DNA of 11,646 nt from JACQKA01 sp964462785. GTDB lineage: Bacteria > Patescibacteriota > Minisyncoccia > Phycocordibacterales > UBA2100. The stretch lies in the NCBI GenBank assembly GCA_964462785.1, contig CAYWZA010000029.1:1-11646 (forward strand), written 5' to 3'. A program made the position numbers and the translations under genes. Below, piece by piece: positions 4,270 through 11,336 of the stretch. Positions within the stretch are counted from its first letter, which is position 1; each line of letters opens with the position of its first letter. Below the pieces are notes generated by a model, which was not told the DNA's origin, searched no databases, and saw nothing but the letters and a program-made list of their open reading frames with translations.

Positions 4270-6060
4270 ATGGAAAAGGAGACTACAAAAAAATTGACAT
4301 GGCATGATTTGTGGCGCGCGGCACGAGTGCCATTAGAATTTGTCGGCGAGCACAGGAAGACGGCAATGCTGCTGGCGTTTCTTGCATTTTTATCTGCCAT
4401 CATGGGAGCCGCTGTACCCTATGCCGTAGGACGTTTTATTGATGCTCTTATTGCCATTTCTCAAGGGAATGACATGATGGGGTGGGTGGTTCCACTGGGA
4501 GCTTGGTTTGGTGTTGTTTTCGTCTCCGCAATAGTCGACTGGCGATTAAATATAATCTCGAGTCGCATGGGCAATTCCATTTATGCATCGGCAGCGTATC
4601 GCTGGTATAGTGCTCTTTTATTCTTCCCGACAGCTTTCCATAAACTGAAAAAAGGCGGCGAAACACTCAATAAGATCAGTCGTGCGGCAGGGCAAATTTC
4701 TCAACTCGTTGAAAACATTCTGCTTTCAGTTGGTCCGCAGATTCTGAGTATGTTCATCGGGGTTGGTTTCGCTTATGTAATCGAGCCACGCCTTACCATA
4801 GTAATTATCATCGGCATGGCGGTGTATGGGTTCGCATCACTATACACAGCATTGCCGATCGCACAGCTTCAATTAAAGAGCAATAAGGCGTGGTCCGAAG
4901 CGTATGGCGATACTTATGATGCACTGGGGAATGTGTATGCAGTAAAGCAGGCGAGTGCTGAAATACTCCAGCAGAAAAAAATTTTCCAGGGGTTTGTTGA
5001 AAAAGCATACTTGACAACAATGGAGTCAGAGATAATTTGGAGGCGCATTCGATTTTTGCAGAGAATCTCTGTAGTGTTGACGCAGTTTGGCGTTTTTGTC
5101 GGGTCAGTGTATTTCATTGCAAACGGCCAAATGACCGTCGGTGAACTGGTCGCCCTGAATGGCTATAGCGCAATGGTGTTTGGGCCGCTTGCGAGCATTG
5201 CGATGAATTGGAACACTATCCAAAACGGTCTCACAAATATTCACGATATCGGAGAACTGATGCATACAGAAATTGAGGCATATGAAAGGCCGGACAGCAC
5301 ACTCCCCAGCGAGTGGAAAGGTTCTATCACTTTTAATCACGTGAATTTTGCATACCCCGATGCGCTCGATCGCGCTGTTTTGAGCGATGTATCTTTTGAA
5401 ATCAAAGACGGAGAAACGGTGGCGTTTGTGGGTGAATCGGGGGTGGGGAAGAGCACCTCAATCGAGCTCATTGGCGGGTATTACTACCCGACAGCAGGAG
5501 AAGTGCTGGTAAGCGGCGTTCCCACGAACAAATTGCCGCTTCGCCCCCTGCGCGAGCGCATTGCGGTGGTGCCGCAAGAGCCGGTGCTGTTTAACGACAC
5601 GGCGATGAGCAATATTCGCTTCGGTCGCGCAGAAGCGACGGATGAGGAAGTGTTTGAGGCGGCAAAAAAGGCGTTTGCGCATGAATTCATCGAAACATTC
5701 CCCGAAAAGTATAATCAGCTCGTGGGTGAGCGCGGGGTAAAGCTTTCGGTGGGGCAGAAGCAGCGCATTGCAATTGCACGCGCCATTCTGCGCGATCCAA
5801 AAATACTTATTCTTGATGAACCGACATCGGCGCTTGATGCAAAAACAGAGTCGCAGATCACCCAATCGCTCGAAGAGCTCATGCGCGGGCGCACCACTAT
5901 CATTATCGCGCACCGCCTCTCCACCGTGCGCAAAGCAGACAACATCATCGTGTTTGAGGGCGGCACTGTGGTGGAACAAGGCAAACATGCGGATCTCATC
6001 GCTAAAGAAAACGGTGTCTACCGCAAGCTCTACGAGTACCAAATCGGCTTGCAGGCATGA
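4270..6060 (+). CDS. ABC exporter, fused membrane and ATPase domains
   Basis: This 596-residue half-transporter has the usual exporter layout: an N-terminal six-helix membrane domain (about 30-320) and a C-terminal ATPase domain (about 350-590). It would act as a dimer in the cytoplasmic membrane and pump lipid, peptide or drug-like cargo outward at the cost of ATP; the cargo is unknown. The ATPase shows Walker A 'GESGVGKST' (Lys394), Q-loop 'VVPQEPVLFND', signature 'LSVGQ' at 492-496 (Val for the common Gly), Walker B 'ILILDEP' with Asp516-Glu517, D-loop 'SALD' and switch His548 in 'IIAHRLST'. I start at ATG 4270; upstream in-frame codons lie within tRNA-Pro. There is no Shine-Dalgarno, and cutting at the tRNA 3' end would leave an almost leaderless message. 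The ATPase half appears more GC-rich in its codons than the membrane half. Confidence 0.92.
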   Translation: MEKETTKKLTWHDLWRAARVPLEFVGEHRKTAMLLAFLAFLSAIMGAAVPYAVGRFIDALIAISQGNDMMGWVVPLGAWFGVVFVSAIVDWRLNIISSRMGNSIYASAAYRWYSALLFFPTAFHKLKKGGETLNKISRAAGQISQLVENILLSVGPQILSMFIGVGFAYVIEPRLTIVIIIGMAVYGFASLYTALPIAQLQLKSNKAWSEAYGDTYDALGNVYAVKQASAEILQQKKIFQGFVEKAYLTTMESEIIWRRIRFLQRISVVLTQFGVFVGSVYFIANGQMTVGELVALNGYSAMVFGPLASIAMNWNTIQNGLTNIHDIGELMHTEIEAYERPDSTLPSEWKGSITFNHVNFAYPDALDRAVLSDVSFEIKDGETVAFVGESGVGKSTSIELIGGYYYPTAGEVLVSGVPTNKLPLRPLRERIAVVPQEPVLFNDTAMSNIRFGRAEATDEEVFEAAKKAFAHEFIETFPEKYNQLVGERGVKLSVGQKQRIAIARAILRDPKILILDEPTSALDAKTESQITQSLEELMRGRTTIIIAHRLSTVRKADNIIVFEGGTVVEQGKHADLIAKENGVYRKLYEYQIGLQA

Positions 6061-6063
6061 GTC

Positions 6064-6092
6064 TTAATGCCTGAATGGTTTTGTGTTATTGT
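6064..6092 (+). promoter_or_regulatory. Candidate promoter, leaderless start at 6099
   Basis: TGTTATTGT (6084-6092, TG-n-TATTGT) ends 7 nt before ATG 6099. TTAATG at 6064-6069 is a weak -35 (3 of 6 bases) with 17-bp spacing. No Shine-Dalgarno precedes the ATG, so a leaderless message is plausible. Confidence 0.4.
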
Positions 6093-6098
6093 TCGGGC

Positions 6099-6737
6099 AT
6101 GTCCGACGGGCTTCCCTATATTTCGATCTATTATGGAACGTTTCTCGTTCCGTTTTTTGACGCTCACTATAAACATGACCACCCGGAGGCTGAATTTCCA
6201 AGTAAGGAAGAGGTGATGCAGCGGATCCGCGACAATAAAGCTAGCTGGCGGAAGGTTGAGCAGGCAGTTCTTGAGGGAATTCAAGTAGCAGCAGGCCTCA
6301 CCTTTTTTGAGAATAGGATTCCAGTGTACATCGTGCCGTTAAAAGATGGAGCTTTCAGTGACCCAATTGTTATGCCAAGCACGATACAAGGTGATCGTTT
6401 TGTAGAAGTGCTTGCGCACGAACTTATTCATCGTATATCGACGTACAACAAAGAGGATGTTCGCGTGGGTAGTGTTATTAAAACAATGTTTCCAACCATC
6501 GACGACCGAGCAGTTGCTAACCACATTTTCGTACATGCAGTGCTACAAAGTGTTTTTATTGACAGTTTAAAAAATGAAGACCATTTGCAAAACGACAAAC
6601 AAAGATGTGAGAAGTGGCCTGCGTATCACCAGGCATGGCAAATTGTCGAAGAGAAGGGATATAAGAATCTTCTTGCCGAGTTCAAGAAACGCTACTCAGA
6701 CCATAAACACCCAATAAGCATCCACTCGCACCCATAG
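6099..6737 (+). CDS. Putative HExxH zinc metallopeptidase-like protein
   Basis: I do not recognise the family. The 212-residue protein contains 'FVEVLAHELIHRIS', in which His107-Glu108-x-x-His111 is the zinc-binding motif of many metallopeptidases and sits in a hydrophobic helix as expected. A third ligand may be one of the His in 'ANHIFVHAV' (142 or 146); this is a guess from spacing. Residues about 60-105 ('IPVYIVPLKDG', 'IVMPST') fit the strands that usually precede the active-site helix. There is no clear signal peptide, so it is probably cytoplasmic. An in-frame ATG at 6075 would add 8 residues; I prefer 6099 because an extended -10 lies 7 nt before it. The gene stands 38 nt after the ABC transporter and 45 nt before the transglutaminase-GNAT gene. 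Being a protein-coding gene is secure; peptidase activity is inferred from one motif. Confidence 0.7.
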   Translation: MSDGLPYISIYYGTFLVPFFDAHYKHDHPEAEFPSKEEVMQRIRDNKASWRKVEQAVLEGIQVAAGLTFFENRIPVYIVPLKDGAFSDPIVMPSTIQGDRFVEVLAHELIHRISTYNKEDVRVGSVIKTMFPTIDDRAVANHIFVHAVLQSVFIDSLKNEDHLQNDKQRCEKWPAYHQAWQIVEEKGYKNLLAEFKKRYSDHKHPISIHSHP

Positions 6738-6782
6738 TTCAGATACAGACTAAATTTCCACCTCAAGGAGTCAAAGATTTAT

Positions 6783-7697
6783 ATGAAAAATCCGGAACGC
6801 AGTGCGAAGCAGCAAGATCAGCTACTGGAAGATACACTTGCCGCGATACACACAGCAGCTGAAAAATTGCATGGTGAGCACACGAATACCCGCGAACTCA
6901 TTGTGGCCATCAAAAAATTTATCAGCTCTCATGCAGACTCACTTCCCAGACGGCGGCGTGCAAAAACCATAATTGAATCGCGTTTTACGCCTGCTCCAGA
7001 AGCATTTGCAACGGGGATGCTAAGCTGTGGAGCATTCGCGAACATTACAGCAGAAATGTTGCGGCATCTCGGGTTTCGCGTGAAGTTAGTGCATGGGGAG
7101 ACGCATAATTCTGTCGATCACGCTTGGATTTCCGTGTACGAGCCGACACTCGACAAGTGGATGGAATATGACCCTGCATTGCATATAGACGTACCGTCGA
7201 CGCATATAAAGAAAGAGGAGGTGGATGCATGGGAAGAAATACAGGATCAGATACATTCAGACGCTCAAACGTTGCGTGCACGCAGAAAAGAAAGGGGCAT
7301 TTCGCCGGAAGGTCTCTTGCCTAAGCTGAGGTTTGAAGAAAGAGTTGGCTCGTTGCCAACGTCTGTTTTCGGCCTGTTTGTCAATGGTGTCAGGGTAGGT
7401 TTTGTTCAGATTCGACACAAACTGTCACACGGAGAAGGAGTCCCCGCCGAATGTGCAAGCCACATTTTCTACAATATTGAACCAGCACACCAAAATAACG
7501 GTTATGGAACGGAGATCCTGCGTCTGGGACTTGCCGAAGCACGAAACATTGGGCTACAAGAGGTTGTTGTTGCTTGCGATTCAAAAAATATTGCATCCAA
7601 GAAAATCATTGAAGCTAATGGCGGTGTTTTTGCCGGCGCATGTGCTCGTGCAGATGGGGGAGAGCATTTGAGATATAGATTTAATTTGCAAGCATGA
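6783..7697 (+). CDS. Transglutaminase-like domain fused to GNAT acetyltransferase
   Basis: The 304-residue protein seems to join two enzyme domains. In the N-terminal half, 'MLSCGAFANITAEMLRHLGF' carries Cys82 at the start of a helix, followed by 'VDHAWISVY' (His113) and 'WMEYDP' (Asp130). This is the Cys-His-Asp order of transglutaminase/protease-like folds. Residues about 140-190 form a charged linker. In the C-terminal half, 'FGLFVNGVRVGFVQI' gives the early GNAT strands, 'HQNNGYGTEIL' matches the Q/R-x-x-G-x-G/A acetyl-CoA loop (237-242), and 'SKNIASKKIIEANGG' is the typical GNAT end. AAGGAG lies 12 nt before the ATG. The TGA stop overlaps the ATG of the CYTH gene, so the two are probably translated together. 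Substrates are unknown; both domain assignments come from motifs. Confidence 0.78.
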   Translation: MKNPERSAKQQDQLLEDTLAAIHTAAEKLHGEHTNTRELIVAIKKFISSHADSLPRRRRAKTIIESRFTPAPEAFATGMLSCGAFANITAEMLRHLGFRVKLVHGETHNSVDHAWISVYEPTLDKWMEYDPALHIDVPSTHIKKEEVDAWEEIQDQIHSDAQTLRARRKERGISPEGLLPKLRFEERVGSLPTSVFGLFVNGVRVGFVQIRHKLSHGEGVPAECASHIFYNIEPAHQNNGYGTEILRLGLAEARNIGLQEVVVACDSKNIASKKIIEANGGVFAGACARADGGEHLRYRFNLQA

Positions 7698-8206
7698 AAA
7701 ATCTTGAGATAAAGGCGCGGGTGAGGGATGTTGATGCGCTTCTTAAGGCGGTAAAACGATTGGGTGCCAAGCGAACAGCGCAGCTGCATCAAATTGACAC
7801 CTACTTCAGTGTGCCAAAGGGGAGGCTGAAACTTCGCGATGAGGGGAAGCGCGGCGCGTACCTCATATTTTATGAACGCGGTGAGCGGAAAGTGGAGCGA
7901 TGGAGCAACTACCTCACTCATCAGGTGCAGGATACAAAAAGTTTCATCAGACTATTTGAACAATGTCTCGGTACTCGCATTATCGTCAACAAACGGCGGG
8001 TGCTCTACATGTATAAAAACGCACGCATCCACCTCGATACAGTTAAGGACTTGGGGACGTTTATGGAAATAGAAGTGTTGGTGCAAAAGGGGGAGACACA
8101 AGCGCAACGGTTGATGAATGAGCTGGTCAAGCATCTCAACATCCAAAAGAAGGACTGCATCAAGCAGTCATACAGCGATTTGCTTGAAGCAACAGCAAGA
8201 AAGTGA
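7694..8206 (+). CDS. CYTH domain protein (class IV adenylate cyclase/triphosphatase-like)
   Basis: The 170-residue protein fits the CYTH superfamily, whose members bind triphosphates in a tunnel-shaped beta barrel with metal ions and act as class IV adenylate cyclases or triphosphatases. Visible elements in order: 'NLEIKAR' (Glu5, Lys7; the first Glu of the usual ExExK is Asn here, as in some bacterial CyaB-like proteins), 'QIDTYF' (Asp35), 'GRLKLR' (Arg44, Lys46, Arg48), 'LIFYER' (Arg62), 'KRRVLY', 'IHLDTVKDLGTFMEIEV' (Asp115, Glu125, Glu127). The length is normal. Its ATG overlaps the previous stop by 4 nt (ATGA), which implies translational coupling to the transglutaminase-GNAT gene. Whether it makes cAMP or hydrolyses a triphosphate cannot be decided here. 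Confidence 0.87.
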   Translation: MKNLEIKARVRDVDALLKAVKRLGAKRTAQLHQIDTYFSVPKGRLKLRDEGKRGAYLIFYERGERKVERWSNYLTHQVQDTKSFIRLFEQCLGTRIIVNKRRVLYMYKNARIHLDTVKDLGTFMEIEVLVQKGETQAQRLMNELVKHLNIQKKDCIKQSYSDLLEATARK

Positions 8207-8222
8207 CCCACCCCGGCGCGCC

Positions 8223-8250
8223 TTGCAAAAAGTTGAAGATATGGTAGAAT
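8223..8250 (+). promoter_or_regulatory. Promoter of the DEAD-box helicase gene
   Basis: TTGCAA (8223-8228), a 16-bp spacer, then an extended -10 TGGTAGAAT (8242-8250, 5 of 6 -10 bases). The start would be near 8257, which gives a leader of about 47 nt if translation begins at 8304. It lies 17 nt after the CYTH stop and makes the helicase a separate unit. Confidence 0.65.
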
Positions 8251-8303
8251 TGGGGAGTTAACCTCTGACTGCCTGTTTGCACGTGAGCGTTACAAAACTA
8301 TAT

Positions 8304-9596
8304 ATGAACCCCACAGATGCCCACGCCACGGCGGGGCACAGCTTTAATGGGCTCGGAATCGCGCCCAAAATAATCAACATACTCGAGTCGCTCGAGCTCA
8401 CTACCCCTACCCCAATTCAGCACAAAGCTATTCCGCACGCGATAGAAGGGAAGGATGTCATTGGTGTTGCTCAGACGGGGACGGGCAAGACTTTTGCCTT
8501 CGGTATCCCGATGCTCCAGCATATCATGGTCACTAAGGGGCGCGGGCTGGTGGTCTTGCCGACGCGCGAGCTCGCGCTTCAGGTGGAAGAGGCACTCCAA
8601 AAAGTGGGGAAGACACTCGGCTTGCGCACGGCAGTCTTGATTGGCGGCGCATCCATGGGACCACAGCTCGGTGCACTCAGGCGCGATCCGCACATCATTG
8701 TTGCAACACCTGGGCGACTCTTGGATCACATGGAACAACGCACGGTAAAACTCGACAACATCAGTATACTCATTCTCGATGAGGCAGATCGCATGCTCGA
8801 CATGGGTTTCTGGCCGCAGGTGCGCAAAATTATTGTTGCCGTGCCTAAGGAACGACAGACTTTGCTTTTTTCAGCGACACTCTCACCTGAAATTATGCAG
8901 CTGGTGACGGGGCACATGAAATTACCGGTGCGGATTGAAGTTGCTCCTCCAGGGACGACCGCCGATCGCGTCAGCCAGGAGTTTTTCATCGTGCGCAAGG
9001 AAGACAAAATGCGCCTGCTTGAGAAAGTGCTCGCTGATTACAAGGGTTCAACACTTGTCTTTTCGCGCACCAAGCATGGTGCGAAGAAAATCATGCGCGG
9101 AGTGCATGCATTTGGCTATGCTGCAGCTGAAATCCACGGTAATCGCTCGCTCAATCAGCGCAAAGATGCACTCGAAGGATTTAAAACAGGGCGGTATCGC
9201 GTCTTGGTCGCGACAGACATCGCATCGCGCGGTATCGACGTGAAGGGGATTGAGCTCGTTGTGAATTATGATTTGCCTACGGAAAGTGCCGATTACGTAC
9301 ATCGCATCGGGCGCACCGCGCGCGCGGGCGCAGAAGGGCACGCTATTTCATTTGCCGAACCGAATCAGCGCCGCGAAATGCGCGACATCGAGCGGCTTAT
9401 TCGGAAAGCGCTTCCGGTGTCACAGCTCCCTGAATTGCCGCCCGCGCGTGCGCTCCCGCACACTGCCCCCGACCGCCCGTACCGCACTTTTTCCCGCCCG
9501 CCGCATCGCGGAGGCGCCTCTCACCACCCGCGCCGCGCGGGCGGACGACCGCATTTCCGTCACGGGCGCAGCGAGCACGCAAAACACCGCGTCTAA
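8304..9596 (+). CDS. DEAD-box ATP-dependent RNA helicase (RhlE-like)
   Basis: All helicase motifs are present in order: Q motif 'PTPIQ' (Gln39), motif I 'AQTGTGKT' (56-63), Ia 'PTREL' (86-90), Ib 'TPGR' (135-138), II 'DEAD' (159-162), III 'SAT' (190-192), IV 'LVFSRT' (251-256), V 'ATDIASRGID' (303-312) and VI 'HRIGRTAR' (333-340). It would unwind short RNA duplexes in ribosome assembly or RNA decay, with ATP. After residue 380 comes a low-complexity tail rich in Arg, His, Pro and Gly, typical of RNA-binding tails in the RhlE group, so 430 residues is normal. ATG at 8304 is preferred; TTG at 8277 and GTG at 8283 are in frame and would add 7-9 residues. None has a clear Shine-Dalgarno. The tail is markedly GC-rich. 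Confidence 0.93.
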   Translation: MNPTDAHATAGHSFNGLGIAPKIINILESLELTTPTPIQHKAIPHAIEGKDVIGVAQTGTGKTFAFGIPMLQHIMVTKGRGLVVLPTRELALQVEEALQKVGKTLGLRTAVLIGGASMGPQLGALRRDPHIIVATPGRLLDHMEQRTVKLDNISILILDEADRMLDMGFWPQVRKIIVAVPKERQTLLFSATLSPEIMQLVTGHMKLPVRIEVAPPGTTADRVSQEFFIVRKEDKMRLLEKVLADYKGSTLVFSRTKHGAKKIMRGVHAFGYAAAEIHGNRSLNQRKDALEGFKTGRYRVLVATDIASRGIDVKGIELVVNYDLPTESADYVHRIGRTARAGAEGHAISFAEPNQRREMRDIERLIRKALPVSQLPELPPARALPHTAPDRPYRTFSRPPHRGGASHHPRRAGGRPHFRHGRSEHAKHRV

Positions 9597-9604
9597 ATAT
9601 ATGA

Positions 9605-9723
9605 ATCCCGTTAGAAATCGCGGACGCCGGTTCGGACAGAATATGTTTATGTCTCCAGTATTTATCAGTTCTAATCGAAATGATGCAAGCCGTAAGGCGT
9701 ACGCGTCCTATTTCTAACGGGAT
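9605..9723. mobile_element. Inverted-repeat element (MITE-like), 119 bp
   Basis: Perfect 14-bp ends, ATCCCGTTAGAAAT (9605-9618) and ATTTCTAACGGGAT (9710-9723), enclose 91 bp with no gene. The stem can continue with GGACGC (9622-9627) and GCGTCC (9703-9708) after a small internal loop. The element begins 8 nt after the helicase stop, and its right end supplies the ATG of the next small gene. ATGA lies at both borders (9601-9604 and 9722-9725), but it overlaps the right arm and is weak evidence of a target duplication. It is too long-armed and too far from a T run to be a normal terminator. A mobile or dispersed palindromic repeat is the best guess. Confidence 0.6.
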
Positions 9724-9871
9724 GAAATGGATAGAAAAACCACTGCAGCCGTTGCGCAATGAAGTGAAATTGTGTATTACCTGCGGCAACAAATATCTGA
9801 AGACGCGCGATCGTCAGCGTGTGTGCATCCGCTGCATCGTTATTGCCGAAAAAGCAAAGCCGAAAATTTAA
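9722..9871 (+). CDS. Small four-cysteine zinc-ribbon protein
   Basis: This 49-residue protein has two CxxC knuckles, 'LCITCGNKY' (Cys18, Cys21) and 'VCIRCIV' (Cys35, Cys38), 13 residues apart, as in small zinc ribbons or treble clefs. The rest is basic, and the tail 'AEKAKPKI' suggests nucleic-acid binding. The ATG at 9722 lies in the right arm of the inverted-repeat element; the frame stays open upstream to 9680, but that part only translates the repeat. No good ribosome site is seen, and GTG at 9764 could also be the start. The repeat may have joined onto, or moved, the original 5' end. An intrinsic terminator follows. The Cys pattern makes a real gene likely; the function is unknown. Confidence 0.6.
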   Translation: MKWIEKPLQPLRNEVKLCITCGNKYLKTRDRQRVCIRCIVIAEKAKPKI

Positions 9872-9889
9872 ATTTTAAGGACCGACCTC

Positions 9890-9927
9890 GATAAAAAGAA
9901 AAAGCGCTCGGAAAAACCGAGCGCTTT
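9890..9927 (-). terminator. Intrinsic terminator, mainly for the minus-strand PLP enzyme
   Basis: An 11-bp perfect stem (AAAGCGCTCGG 9901-9911, CCGAGCGCTTT 9917-9927) has loop AAAAA. On the minus strand it is followed by a T-rich tract (complement of 9890-9903) and lies 7 nt after the stop of the PLP gene. On the plus strand the T tract is poor, so it may also stop the zinc-ribbon transcript but less well. Confidence 0.9.
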
Positions 9928-9933
9928 GGTATT

Positions 9934-11214
9934 TTAGACTGCCTCAAGGGCGCGCTTTAGATCCCACACGAGATCATCGGCGTCTTCAATGCCCACGGAC
10001 AGACGAATCATGGTATCGGTGATACCGAATTCCTTTCGGGTTTCCGGATCAACGCCCGCATGCGTCATGCTCGCGGGATGTTGTGCAAGTGACTCAGTAC
10101 TGCCGAGACTCACCGCGAGCTTAATCACCTGAAGAGCATTAAGGAAGCGATGAGCGTCTTCTTTCGCTCCTCCGACTTCAAAAGATATCATTGCCCCCGG
10201 TCCTACGCATTGCTTATTGTAAATTTCGCGCTGAGCACTGAGCGGTCTCAAGAGAGATAGGTGGCGAACATTGCGCACTTTTTTGTGACACTTTAGGCAG
10301 CGAGCGATTTCAGTAGCAGTTTTTGCCTGCCAAAGCATGCGTATCTTGAGTGTTTCGAGGCTTCGCAGCAGCAGCCACGCAGTCATTGGATCGAGCATAT
10401 CGCCGATCGAACCGCGCATGTTCCTGACCGCGGCAATATCTACCTTGTTTCCCAGACAAGCGCCCGCAATCAGGTCACTGTGCCCACCGATGTATTTTGT
10501 ACAAGAATACACCACCATGTCTGCACCGTGCGCGAGCGGCTGTTGGAACAGTGGTCCTAGATACGTGTTGTCGACGACAAGGCGTGTTTTTTCCGTGCGC
10601 GATCCTGAAAAAAAGTCGGCAAGTTTTTTACACAATGCAAGATCAAACAGGGTGTTCGTCGGGTTTGCCGGTGTTTCAACGAAGATGAGTGCGACGCCCC
10701 CGCCAGCATTTCCAGAACCATGGGCGCTGACTTTCAACATCACGTCTGCATATGTATCGGTATGCGTGAATCCAATCGACGTGACGCCCAGCTTGTCGGC
10801 GAGAATTTTCTTGATGAGACCATTGGTGCCGCCGTAGAGAGGCTCGCTATGCAGTATTACATCGCCTGGTTTCAGAAATGTGAACAGCAATGTGAAAATT
10901 GCTGACATACCACTGCCGAATGCGGCGCACGCCTCTGCGCGCTCCCACAATGAGAGGCGCTTTTCGAAGATTTCCATACAGGGATGATTGAAGCGGCTGT
11001 ACACGAGACCGAATGTATCGGGATCGTCCGTACTCTTGCCGAGCGCCTGCCGGAATGATTTCTCTCCCTCCTCGGCACTGGCGAATGCCCATGTCGAGAC
11101 AGGGAAGATAGGCGGCTTGATCGCTCCCTCAGAGAGAAAGGGATCATACCCGTATGACATCATCAATGTTTCCGGCTTAAGCTCTCGCCCAAGCGGTTTG
11201 TGTTTTTTGACCAT
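9934..11214 (-). CDS. PLP-dependent trans-sulfuration enzyme (cystathionine gamma-synthase/lyase family)
   Basis: The 426-residue product belongs to the Cys/Met metabolism PLP enzyme family. 'VYSRFNHP' (Tyr72, Arg74) contacts cofactor phosphate from the neighbouring subunit, 'FGSGMSAI' (100-106) is the phosphate-binding loop, Tyr127 in 'PLYGGT' stacks on PLP, 'ETPANP' (180-185) and 'VVDNTY' (Asp215) bind the ring, and 'YSCTKYIGGHSD' carries the PLP lysine, Lys240. Family members make or split cystathionine, use O-acylhomoserine with sulfide, or release methanethiol from methionine; which one applies cannot be told. I start at ATG 11214 because GGGAG lies 6 nt upstream; the ATG at 11244 has no such site. 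It is alone on the minus strand and convergent with the helicase unit. No pathway partner is in the window. Confidence 0.92.
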   Translation of the reverse strand: MVKKHKPLGRELKPETLMMSYGYDPFLSEGAIKPPIFPVSTWAFASAEEGEKSFRQALGKSTDDPDTFGLVYSRFNHPCMEIFEKRLSLWERAEACAAFGSGMSAIFTLLFTFLKPGDVILHSEPLYGGTNGLIKKILADKLGVTSIGFTHTDTYADVMLKVSAHGSGNAGGGVALIFVETPANPTNTLFDLALCKKLADFFSGSRTEKTRLVVDNTYLGPLFQQPLAHGADMVVYSCTKYIGGHSDLIAGACLGNKVDIAAVRNMRGSIGDMLDPMTAWLLLRSLETLKIRMLWQAKTATEIARCLKCHKKVRNVRHLSLLRPLSAQREIYNKQCVGPGAMISFEVGGAKEDAHRFLNALQVIKLAVSLGSTESLAQHPASMTHAGVDPETRKEFGITDTMIRLSVGIEDADDLVWDLKRALEAV

Positions 11215-11244
11215 CACACACTCCCATCTCTTTGCTCTATGCAC

Positions 11245-11273
11245 AACCTACGCTTCACGAAGGGGTTTGACAA
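11245..11273 (-). promoter_or_regulatory. Possible promoter of the PLP enzyme
   Basis: On the minus strand TTGTCA (11273-11268, 5 of 6 bases) is followed after 17 bp by TAGGTT (11250-11245, 3 of 6). The -35 is good and the -10 poor. The leader would be about 25 nt and contains the GGGAG ribosome site. Confidence 0.3.
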
Positions 11274-11301
11274 GAATGAAAAAAATGTGGGTTAACACAC
11301 C

Positions 11302-11329
11302 TTGCCGCATGCGCGCACTAGTGTATAAT
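11302..11329 (+). promoter_or_regulatory. Promoter with perfect -10 before the Nudix-like frame
   Basis: TTGCCG (11302-11307, 4 of 6), a 16-bp spacer, then consensus TATAAT (11324-11329). Transcription should start at about 11336, which is where the Nudix-like frame reads ATA TTT rather than ATG TTT. Confidence 0.6.
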
Positions 11330-11336
11330 CAACACT

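Noticed and set aside
5458..6042. 194-codon open frame on the minus strand within the ABC transporter
   Set aside because: It is antisense to a conserved ATPase domain with all motifs intact; the frame is a by-product of GC-rich codons.
9605..9723. Terminator of the helicase gene
   Set aside because: The arms are 91 bp apart and no T run follows the right arm, so an intrinsic terminator is unlikely.
10337..10837. 166-codon plus-strand frame inside the PLP enzyme
   Set aside because: It is the antisense shadow of a well-conserved gene and has no ribosome site or recognisable motif.
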